A DNA stretch of 16,916 nt from positions 67,319-84,234 of the forward strand of contig DBZZ01000021.1 in NCBI GenBank assembly GCA_002311315.1, given 5' to 3'. This DNA is from Methylococcaceae bacterium UBA1147. Lineage in GTDB: Bacteria > Pseudomonadota > Gammaproteobacteria > Methylococcales > UBA1147. A program made the position numbers and the translations under genes. A model generated the notes under the pieces. It did not search any database, was not told where the DNA came from, and saw only the letters and a program-made list of their open reading frames with translations. Position 1 is the first letter of the stretch. Each line of letters opens with the position of its first letter. This document shows positions 1-6,775 of this stretch, one piece after another.

Positions 1-288
1 CGTGCACGCAGGGCGCTTTCCCTGGGCTGCGACGGCGTGGTCTCATCGGGACTCGAGGCCCCTGTGTTACGGAAAGAAATCGGAGACAAACTGCTGATCG
101 TTTCGCCCGGAATCCGTCCCGTGGAAAACCGCCCTGAAGACGATCAGAAAAGAGTGGTTACCGTCGACCAGGCCTTTGCCAACGGTGCCGATCATATCGT
201 GGTCGGACGGCCCATCCGAGACGCCGCCAGTCCTCGCGATGCCGCCCTCTCGATGCAGGCCAACATCTCCCGCATCTTCGACCACTGA
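1..288 (+). CDS. pyrF: Orotidine 5'-phosphate decarboxylase, C-terminal part (5' end outside window)
   Basis: The reading frame is open from base 1 to a TGA at 286-288, giving 95 residues of a protein whose start lies upstream of the window. It carries the C-terminal part of the OMP decarboxylase TIM barrel: a VSPGIRP segment (family form V-[TS]-PGIRP), then a DDQKR stretch, then GADHIVVGRPI, which forms the phosphate-binding loop. The enzyme makes UMP from orotidine monophosphate, the last step of de novo pyrimidine synthesis, in the cytoplasm. The end of the barrel is complete, with about 20 residues after the GRPI motif as is usual. It is convergent with argG and shares a bidirectional terminator with it. 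An internal GTG at 37 is not the true start because homology continues upstream of it. Confidence 0.92.
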   Translation, partial: RARRALSLGCDGVVSSGLEAPVLRKEIGDKLLIVSPGIRPVENRPEDDQKRVVTVDQAFANGADHIVVGRPIRDAASPRDAALSMQANISRIFDH

Positions 289-564
289 AGCGCCCTCTTT
301 TCAGGGCACCTCTAACCGGAAAAAAAAGGCAAGGAACCCGCCCTTCTACCCGGGAAAGACGAAAATCTTGCTCGCCCTGATCACGAGCCAAGCAAGCTGG
401 CTTGTTTGCATAGGCCCCGGCCTAACCGACAAGCATCCATGGAAAAAAGGGGACATTACCGATCCTGTTTCGATGAAGTCCACATCATCAAAACAGTTAA
501 GGAAGGGACATGAATAAACTAGGGTTCCAATCTGCCTGAGTACAAATGCTTCCCAATCAACACC
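289..564. other. Intergenic region after pyrF, no gene recognised
   Basis: About 280 bases between pyrF and the terminator. No coding frame here looks like a protein: the open plus-strand frame starting inside pyrF is an out-of-frame shadow. The stretch holds small inverted repeats, including TAGGCC-CC-GGCCTA at 411-424, CAAGC/GCTTG at 389-404 and GCTCG/CGAGC at 371-389. They could be 3'-UTR structure of the pyrF transcript, but none is followed by a T-run. No tRNA-like cloverleaf was found. Confidence 0.5.
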
Positions 565-595
565 AAAAACCCGGGCAAAAGCCCGAGTTTTTTTT
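565..595. terminator. Bidirectional Rho-independent terminator between pyrF and argG
   Basis: A 7-bp stem with one C-A mismatch (CCCGGGC at 570-576, AAAA loop at 577-580, GCCCGAG at 581-587) is followed by eight T at 588-595. Five A at 565-569 precede it, so the structure also ends in a T-run when read on the minus strand. It lies between two convergent genes, pyrF and argG, and can serve both. The argG stop lies 74 bases further on, at 670. Confidence 0.75.
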
Positions 596-669
596 ATGCG
601 CCATAGAAGATCAGACTGAACCTTACCGGCAAGAACCCTGAAACAACGACAACTTCCGTTGACGCGAAC

Positions 670-1896
670 TCAGTCTGCCTTCCGCCCCTTTCTGGAGGCG
701 ATCCGCATCCTGAGTGCGTTAAGCTTGATGAAGCCTTCGGCATCCTGCTGGTTGTAAGCACCCTGATCGTCTTCGAAGGTGGCAATGGCCTCGTCGAACA
801 GACTGTCTGAATCAGAGTAGCGCCCTGCAACGGTCACGTTGCCCTTGTACAGCTTGAGCCGCACTTTTCCATTGACGTTCGCCTGTGAGGCATTGATCAT
901 TTCCTGCAGCATCTTGCGCTCTGGACTCCACCAGTAACCGTTGTAGATCAAGCTGGCATAGCGCGGCATCATTTCGTCCTTGAGGTGCGCGACTTCCCGA
1001 TCCAGAGTCAATGACTCAATCGCACGATGCGCTTTCAGCATGATGGTTCCACCGGGGGTTTCGTAGCAGCCGCGAGATTTCATGCCGACGTAGCGGTTCT
1101 CGACGATATCCAGGCGTCCAATCCCGTTCACTCCACCAATTTTATTAAGAAGTGCCAGAGTTTCCGCAGGCGACAGGGCCTGGCCATCCACTTCAACGAT
1201 GTCACCGGATCTGAAGGTCAACTCGAGATAGGTCGGAATATCGGAAGCCTCCTCTGGCGATACCGACCAGCGCCACATTGATTCTTCCGGCTCAGCCCAA
1301 GGATCCTCAAGAATACCGCCCTCGTACGAGATATGCAGCAAGTTGGCATCCATGGAATAGGGGCTGCTCTTGCCCCGTTTCATCTCGACCGGGATGCCCC
1401 GCGATTCGGCGTAGGCCAGCAGTGCTTCCCTGGAATTCAGATCCCATTCTCTCCACGGGGCAATGATCCGGATATCGGGACGGAGTGCATAGGCCCCCAG
1501 TTCAAAACGCACCTGGTCATTGCCCTTTCCTGTGGCCCCGTGAGAAATCGAATTGGATCCAGTTTCATTGGCTATTTCAATCAGCCGCTTTGCGATCAGA
1601 GGTCTGGCGATGGATGTCCCGAGCAGGTATTCGCCCTCGTAGACCGTATTGGCCCGGAACATCGGGTAGACGAAGTCTCTGACAAATTCTTCCCGAAGGT
1701 CGTCGATGTAGATTTCCCGGATTCCCAGGGCGGCGGCCTTCTTCCGGGCCGGTTCCACCTCGTCACCCTGACCAATATCAGCGGTGAAGGTGACCACCTC
1801 ACAGTCATACTGGTCCTGTAGCCACTTCAGAATCACGGAGGTATCCAAGCCTCCGGAATAGGCCAGAACGACCTTGTTTACATCAGACTTCGACAT
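670..1896 (-). CDS. argG: Argininosuccinate synthase
   Basis: A 408-residue protein, normal length for the short-form bacterial argininosuccinate synthase. It joins citrulline and aspartate with ATP cleavage to AMP and pyrophosphate, the penultimate step of arginine synthesis, in the cytoplasm. The N terminus has the N-type ATP pyrophosphatase loop SGGLDTS at residues 14-20. Further family signatures are GNDQVRFE and the SPYSMDANLLHISYEGG segment in the synthetase half, and an EGEYLLGTSIARP block near residue 90. The ATG at 1896 places the SGGLDTS loop at the usual distance from the N terminus; a GGGAAAA stretch upstream is a modest ribosome binding site. The gene is monocistronic or follows a possible small ORF 52 bp upstream. 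No regulator of arginine synthesis is nearby and no ARG box was identified. Confidence 0.97.
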   Translation of the reverse strand: MSKSDVNKVVLAYSGGLDTSVILKWLQDQYDCEVVTFTADIGQGDEVEPARKKAAALGIREIYIDDLREEFVRDFVYPMFRANTVYEGEYLLGTSIARPLIAKRLIEIANETGSNSISHGATGKGNDQVRFELGAYALRPDIRIIAPWREWDLNSREALLAYAESRGIPVEMKRGKSSPYSMDANLLHISYEGGILEDPWAEPEESMWRWSVSPEEASDIPTYLELTFRSGDIVEVDGQALSPAETLALLNKIGGVNGIGRLDIVENRYVGMKSRGCYETPGGTIMLKAHRAIESLTLDREVAHLKDEMMPRYASLIYNGYWWSPERKMLQEMINASQANVNGKVRLKLYKGNVTVAGRYSDSDSLFDEAIATFEDDQGAYNQQDAEGFIKLNALRMRIASRKGRKAD

Positions 1897-1948
1897 GTTA
1901 TTTTCCCAGCATTAAAAGATTTGGCTCGGCATTATACCCGAATCACCC

Positions 1949-2152
1949 TTACAGCCCGGAGTAGTTTCGATATGCCCAAGCTCCTAATAGGAAGCCCGCA
2001 AATGAAGCGTAAGAGGCCCACGACAGTACCAACCGGAGAAAAGCCTTTACAGTCTGGTCCGGATTGATTCGCCCGGCAGAATTGGTACCATTGATTCTCG
2101 GCAAATAAACAGGCATGGAGGGAACCAGTTTTTTGCTCGTATTCTCAGGCAA
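1949..2152 (-). CDS. Possible small membrane protein (67 aa), unrecognised
   Basis: A short frame just upstream of argG on the same strand, ending 52 bp before the argG start. The C-terminal half (VLSWASYASFAGFLLGAWAY) would form one membrane helix and the N-terminal half is hydrophilic. The frame opens with TTG at 2152, preceded by GGGAA at reasonable spacing. An in-frame ATG at 2116 would give 55 residues but has no clear ribosome binding site. No family is recognised. The helix and the position suggest a small inner-membrane protein co-transcribed with argG, but a chance frame is quite possible. Confidence 0.32.
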   Translation of the reverse strand: MPENTSKKLVPSMPVYLPRINGTNSAGRINPDQTVKAFLRLVLSWASYASFAGFLLGAWAYRNYSGL

Positions 2153-2266
2153 TCAGCGTTCCCGAACAGCCTTCAATCAGCCAATACAGTAAAAATTCAT
2201 GTTCAGAACCCATTCTGCCAAACTGCCAACTGATGACGATCAGGCTTTCGGATCGAGTGCGCGATC

Positions 2267-2608
2267 ATGACCCGAGTGGTTCTCGGCATGATCATTGGCC
2301 TAATTGGTCTGCTCGGTTTGATCGTTGAAACCAGTGATTACCTGAAAACCGGAGTCTGGAGCTCATTCGGCTTGAAGCTCGCTGCTGGCCTGTTCGGCAC
2401 GGGAGTGCTGTCTGCCTTTTCCGGGATAACCACCAAGCGAAGAACTTCCCGGGCTATCGACACCGCATTGAACATGTACCGCAACAATCAACTGATCGAC
2501 TCCCGCAAGATTGGTTCCGACGCCGGGACCAGCGAATCTCGGACCCGACGAATCATCGGCAAAGCAAAAAGGGACGGGCTTCTGCCAAAAGACCTGGACC
2601 TGAGCTAG
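2267..2608 (+). CDS. Small membrane protein with helix-turn-helix-like cytoplasmic tail, unknown function
   Basis: A 113-residue protein that I do not recognise. Residues about 4-22 and 33-54 are hydrophobic and can form two membrane helices joined by a short polar loop. The last 50 residues are soluble, basic and helical, with a pattern (YRNNQLIDSRKIGSDAGTSE, then arginines and KRDGLLP) that resembles a small helix-turn-helix: a helix, a turn around GSDAG, then a recognition-like basic helix. ATG 2267 is the longest start; ATG 2288 is an alternative. Neither has a strong Shine-Dalgarno sequence. It stands alone between two minus-strand units, so no function follows from context. The amphipathic composition makes it more protein-like than the surrounding random frames. 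Confidence 0.55.
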   Translation: MTRVVLGMIIGLIGLLGLIVETSDYLKTGVWSSFGLKLAAGLFGTGVLSAFSGITTKRRTSRAIDTALNMYRNNQLIDSRKIGSDAGTSESRTRRIIGKAKRDGLLPKDLDLS

Positions 2609-3055
2609 GAAACGCGGCCGACTGCCTCGTGTCGCCTCCTTTTCCAATCAACCGCCAGGAAGGCAAGCCACAGATTTTTGGCCCTAAATGATGTGCGATC
2701 AAGGATAAATAGCTAGCCGCGCGGACCTGAGTGATCCATCCATGTAATGCCCAATCGAAGCCCTGGCCTGTGAGACTGACTCGTAAGCTCAGAACTAAAG
2801 TTCATCGTGCTTGACTGTAGGCCACAGCCATTCGACGAAGACAACGTCTCGCCAGCACCCCTATTGTCATCCATGTTGAGGCGGATCTGTGCCGCCTTCA
2901 GTCCACTCATCAACGCCTTACTGATGACCTGAGAGCCCGGGGCGCTGTTGAAGGTTTCTGGAAAGCATCAGACCGGCAAATCGCCTCCTCCAGTATAGCT
3001 AGGAGAGGCTGCCCGAAAACCAGAATTGTGACGGCACGGGCTGATTCTGATCATC
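2609..3055. other. Intergenic region, 447 bp, no confident gene
   Basis: The stretch separates the small membrane protein gene (+) from the end of the cytochrome operon (-). A minus-strand frame is open from 2967 to 2713 without a good start codon. It contains a segment ISKALMSGLKAAQIRLN that vaguely resembles the N-terminal helix of flagellar rod/hook-type proteins, so it may be a gene remnant or chance. An imperfect inverted repeat (GCCTCCTCC at 2983-2991 with GGAGAGGC at 3001-3008, one bulge) lies about 50 bp past the cytochrome stop codon, but no T-run follows on the minus strand. Confidence 0.4.
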
Positions 3056-5095
3056 TCAACTAAAAATTCCCTGTATAAAGCCGACCAGCACCAGTACCAA
3101 TTCAATAACCCCTACCGCAATGAGTGAGAATCCAAGTATTCTGGAATACTTGTTCATTCTGGCCGAGGGTGCGCCAACCAGGTATTGATCCAGTTTATTT
3201 TCCTGGACCAGTCGGTTGTATTCGATTGTCCGTTCTTCTTTGAATTCCTCAAGCGTCATGCTTCCAGTGAACATGACGACGTCCATCGGAAATTTCTCCG
3301 GGCGAAAATGACAATTGAAGAAATGAACGGTAAACAGGAATACGGCGGCCAGAAACGCTTCTTCGCCATGCACGATGGTCGCAACATTGAAAATCCAACC
3401 CGGAAAAAAGCTCGCAAAGAAACTGGGGAACCACAGGATCAGGCCTGACAGCCCAATGATAAACATACCCCAGAAAGGTGCCCAATAGTCGAACTTTTCC
3501 CAGTAAGTCCATCGGTCGAATATGGGTCGTGGTCCTTTACCGAAGAACCATTTACACATGGCGATGAAATCAAGTAAATCCTGCCACCTTGGGACTAAAG
3601 AATCCGGTCCGAACCAGTTGAACTTCTGGCCTTTGTTGACCACATAAATCTTGTGAAAAATCACCACTAGATGACCAATAAAGATTATGCCGAAGGTGAC
3701 GGCCGCGATTCGATGGATGATCGCCGCAATTTCGGCTCCACCCAACAGTATCATCACTGTCGGCGCCCAGAAACTATCTGCAAACAACACGGTTGTACCG
3801 GTGATGACCAAGGTCATTACCGCTAGCGCCAACACCAAATGAGCGATTCGCCATCCCTGGGTGAATCGCTGCACGTATTGGCCTTGCTTGACCGGTGTAC
3901 CGTCTTCCTCCACCCGAATGGTGACATGACCTTCTTCGTGTTCTTTTTTCTCCCGAAAATACCAGAGAAGAGAATGGGTCCAGAAGAAAAGAAAGACCCC
4001 AGTTAGTAATACAATCATGAATTTTGAGGTAAGCCATAGCTCGGGATAATTCTCATAATCATGGGTAGAGCCATGCGGCTGAAAAGTCACATAGCCTTCG
4101 GTTGCATCTTTGTGGCATTCGCTGCAGGTGGCCAGGCGATTGTTTGCGTGGACCATGGAAAGCGGATCATCAGCCTTCCGTGTCGCGTGGTGCGAGTGGC
4201 AGTCGTGGCACTTGGCGGTATGGGTATAACCCAATTTCACCACCTGTCCATGATAGGTTTCACGGTAGGAATCGTAGTATTCCTTGTGACAGTCCCCACA
4301 ATTTTCAGTAATGAGCAGTTTTGCCGGATCTTGTTCCACGACTGAAATCTTGTGGGCGGTGTGGCAATCACTGCAGACTGCAGGTTCAAGCTTCCCAAAG
4401 CGTTTGACGGGCGCTCCATGAACCGATTGAGTGTAGTCCTTCAGTTCTTTTTCATGACAGGCACCGCAGGTTTCGGGAGTGCTGGTCCGATATATTTGCG
4501 CGTTCGGACTGTCCATTGGAAACACATCATGTTTACCGTGGCAGTCCCAGCAAGTGGCGTTGACTCGGCTGGGATCATCTTTTCGCGGTTGGGCGTGCAC
4601 CGAGGCGAGATAATGCCGAGCCTGAATGGTCAATTCGCTCTGCTTTTTGATTTGCACCGTGCTCGGTAACCCGACCATGGCGTGGGTGAGACTCCGGGTG
4701 AGATCAACCAGTTCTTGTGTTTCGTCCTTATTCTCGTCCAACTGCTGCTGATGGCAGGTAATACAATCCACCGATCGTTTAACATTCGCTTTGTGGGGCA
4801 TTTGCTCAATGTCCACATGACAACTAACACACCGAACTTCAGCGTGAATGCTGTTCTTGAACGTTTCCGGTTGGACGTGAAGAGCTCGTTTTAAACTATC
4901 ACCCGTTTCACCTTTAGGGACGGCAAATCCTTCGACCCCGTGACAATCCAGACAAGTATCGATCTCGGTGCTTGGAGTAACCAGGATCGGATCGATAAGG
5001 GGTCGCGCAGTCCTCGCCAGAGCAGAGGTCCCCAACAGGAAACCCAGAAGCCCTAACAGAACTGCGCCGCCCTTAAAAAGGCGGCGCATTTTCAT
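3056..5095 (-). CDS. Nine-heme cytochrome c fused to membrane cytochrome b (CbcL-like quinone oxidoreductase)
   Basis: A 679-residue fusion. After an N-terminal signal/anchor helix (residues about 9-27) comes a periplasmic domain with nine CXXCH heme c sites at residues 48, 89, 111, 182, 210, 241, 266, 296 and 324, interspersed with histidines that can be distal ligands. From residue 355 on it is a membrane domain: a helix at about 356-380, a charged cytoplasmic loop, then helices at about 413-437, 446-482, 537-560 and 570-595 and a last one at 650-676. His419, His461, His475, His576 and His590 sit in helices as expected for the diheme b of the HydC/FdnI-type cytochrome b family. Nine c-hemes plus a diheme b is the architecture described for Geobacter CbcL, an inner-membrane quinone oxidoreductase. 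The gene lies 27 bp after the HAO-family gene in one operon, so the likely job is electron transfer between quinol and that octaheme enzyme (inference). ATG 5095 gives a proper signal sequence; the ribosome binding site is weak. Confidence 0.88.
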   Translation of the reverse strand: MKMRRLFKGGAVLLGLLGFLLGTSALARTARPLIDPILVTPSTEIDTCLDCHGVEGFAVPKGETGDSLKRALHVQPETFKNSIHAEVRCVSCHVDIEQMPHKANVKRSVDCITCHQQQLDENKDETQELVDLTRSLTHAMVGLPSTVQIKKQSELTIQARHYLASVHAQPRKDDPSRVNATCWDCHGKHDVFPMDSPNAQIYRTSTPETCGACHEKELKDYTQSVHGAPVKRFGKLEPAVCSDCHTAHKISVVEQDPAKLLITENCGDCHKEYYDSYRETYHGQVVKLGYTHTAKCHDCHSHHATRKADDPLSMVHANNRLATCSECHKDATEGYVTFQPHGSTHDYENYPELWLTSKFMIVLLTGVFLFFWTHSLLWYFREKKEHEEGHVTIRVEEDGTPVKQGQYVQRFTQGWRIAHLVLALAVMTLVITGTTVLFADSFWAPTVMILLGGAEIAAIIHRIAAVTFGIIFIGHLVVIFHKIYVVNKGQKFNWFGPDSLVPRWQDLLDFIAMCKWFFGKGPRPIFDRWTYWEKFDYWAPFWGMFIIGLSGLILWFPSFFASFFPGWIFNVATIVHGEEAFLAAVFLFTVHFFNCHFRPEKFPMDVVMFTGSMTLEEFKEERTIEYNRLVQENKLDQYLVGAPSARMNKYSRILGFSLIAVGVIELVLVLVGFIQGIFS
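5064..5087 (-). repeat. Strong GC-rich hairpin over the first codons of the nine-heme cytochrome gene
   Basis: GCGCCGCC at 5064-5071 is the exact reverse complement of GGCGGCGC at 5080-5087, with an 8-base loop that contains a possible TT/AA extension. In the mRNA it starts at codon 3 of the fusion cytochrome, directly behind the start codon. It may lower translation relative to the upstream octaheme gene or protect the upstream message end. The inverted repeat is direct observation; any function is inference. Confidence 0.6.
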
Positions 5096-5122
5096 ACAAT
5101 TGATGTTGCTTCAAGTTAAGTA

Positions 5123-6748
5123 TTATCTAATTTCCTGAAGATAGCGTTTGTTAAACTCTTCTCGCTGCGCTTTTCGTTTTGCCGCTAGAGCCGGTGGTGT
5201 CGCACCGATAAACCAAGCGTGTCCTTCCTGGTGTAGGATCGTATCCAGCAATTTCGCTGCTTTTTTGGCGCCTTCGTGGTTGCCCTTAAGTTCAGCTTTT
5301 TCAATGATTTCTCTGATTTCAGGTACCCATTCCGCATAGAACCGATGGGCGACCTCGTACATTCCGTGCCACTGGACATAGTCTGGTGCTTGCATGGACG
5401 CACCGTGCCGGGCTCTGCGGCCTTCGTGATGCCAGAGGAAAAAGTAGGTCCACTCAATATTTTCATCGAAGGGTGTTTCGGTCCTTAACCCTTCGTCCAG
5501 CAGCAAATGCATCATTTCCGTGGTCGGAATTGCATATTTGTTGTTGTACATCTCGACCAAACCATCGAACTGTTCGTAAAAGTTGTTCACTATTTTGTAA
5601 CTGTGGCAGCTTTCACAAACATCCTGCATATCTTTACGGCGTTCGCGCCAGGGTTTTTTGTTATTACCCATTTTGGCATCCCGGGCATCAATGCGCTCTG
5701 AGATGGGCGGACGCAGGGTCCAGGTAAGACGGTCACCAACATCGTGGGTAATGGGTAGATTTCGTGTTGCGGACATGTGGCAGGTCGCGCAGGTTGGCGC
5801 CGCATCGTAATCTTCTCCAGGGATCCATTTGGCTGAATCCAGGTTCATCTTATCGACATTCGCGTAAAAATTAATGCCGTGTTTGGATTCGTCGTAAATC
5901 TCCTTTTGTGGATGGTCTGGACCCAGATGACATTTACCGCAGTTTTCAGGGCGCCGTGCCTGGGCAGCCGAAAATTCGTGGCGCTGGTGACACGCACTGC
6001 AAGCGCCCCGAGAACCATCCGGATTGATGCGGCCAATTCCAGTGTTTGGCCACGAAACCGGGTCCAAATCGCCGTTGGGCAATATTTTGACTTCGGTACC
6101 ATGACATTGCCAGCACCCAGTCACCGTTACCGGCGAAACACCGTGAAAGCTCATCATTCCTTCCACCACCTCGCCCAAAACATTGTCCAGGGAACCGATG
6201 ATTTCTGCGGCTTTCGAATGGTGGCTCTTTGCGAACTGTTTGGCCTCAGTCTCATGGCATTGTCCGCAGTCTTTGGGCGAGACAATGACTGCAATCACAA
6301 AATCTTTGTGCCGAATGGCATCCGGGTCTGATGGATCCGCTTTGTGGCATTCATAACACCCCACATTGGCGCCGAAATGCTTAGAATGGCCCCATTGCTG
6401 GTACAGGCCTGGATTCTCTTTTTTGTGACAGGAAGCGCAAGTTGCGCTTGCGACACTCAAAGATGAAAATGGTTTGAGCACCTTGGATCTTTCTTCCTTG
6501 TTCATGGCTGCCCACTCTCTTTCGTAGGCGCTTTGTTTCTTTCCTTTGGCTTGCGAATTTATCGACTTTTCCGGGGATTTAGCGTTGCCATCGCTGCGCC
6601 ATTCACTGACGATTTCCCCCTGTTCCTTGTCGTAGTGTTTTACCCAACGGGCCGAAGACATAGGACTGTATGACCAGCCAAAAACCAATACCGCCATGAA
6701 CAGCGTCAAACTAAGCTTAACAACATGATTTTTATTTGCCGACGCCAT
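5123..6748 (-). CDS. hao: Octaheme cytochrome c of the hydroxylamine oxidoreductase (HAO) family
   Basis: A 541-residue secreted protein with eight CXXCH sites at residues 104, 131, 161, 212, 250, 270, 320 and 378. The spacing is that of the HAO family, including GCWQCHG for the fourth (catalytic) heme. Residues about 10-27 form a signal peptide or anchor helix, so it works in the periplasm; there is no C-terminal membrane helix. Downstream of the last heme is the conserved helical block with FLWHHEGRRARHGA (437-450) and a PDYVQWHG motif (455-462). HAO enzymes oxidise hydroxylamine in ammonia oxidisers, whereas relatives lacking the tyrosine cross-link to heme 4 reduce nitrite or hydroxylamine. 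Tyr457 is a candidate cross-link residue, but an alignment is needed. No haoB or cytochrome c554 gene is nearby. The partners are a NarK-like carrier 27 bp upstream and a quinone-type cytochrome fusion 27 bp downstream, which favours a reductive role. ATG 6748 has a good ribosome binding site, AGGGGAAG. Confidence 0.92.
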   Translation of the reverse strand: MASANKNHVVKLSLTLFMAVLVFGWSYSPMSSARWVKHYDKEQGEIVSEWRSDGNAKSPEKSINSQAKGKKQSAYEREWAAMNKEERSKVLKPFSSLSVASATCASCHKKENPGLYQQWGHSKHFGANVGCYECHKADPSDPDAIRHKDFVIAVIVSPKDCGQCHETEAKQFAKSHHSKAAEIIGSLDNVLGEVVEGMMSFHGVSPVTVTGCWQCHGTEVKILPNGDLDPVSWPNTGIGRINPDGSRGACSACHQRHEFSAAQARRPENCGKCHLGPDHPQKEIYDESKHGINFYANVDKMNLDSAKWIPGEDYDAAPTCATCHMSATRNLPITHDVGDRLTWTLRPPISERIDARDAKMGNNKKPWRERRKDMQDVCESCHSYKIVNNFYEQFDGLVEMYNNKYAIPTTEMMHLLLDEGLRTETPFDENIEWTYFFLWHHEGRRARHGASMQAPDYVQWHGMYEVAHRFYAEWVPEIREIIEKAELKGNHEGAKKAAKLLDTILHQEGHAWFIGATPPALAAKRKAQREEFNKRYLQEIR

Positions 6749-6775
6749 TATCTTCCCCTACAACATTTATCAAAT

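Noticed and set aside
371..424. tRNA or small RNA downstream of pyrF
   Set aside because: Several short stems are present, but they do not form a cloverleaf and have no T-run, so only intergenic structure is recorded.
1027..1821. Plus-strand frames opposite argG
   Set aside because: They are antisense shadows of a clearly conserved argG.
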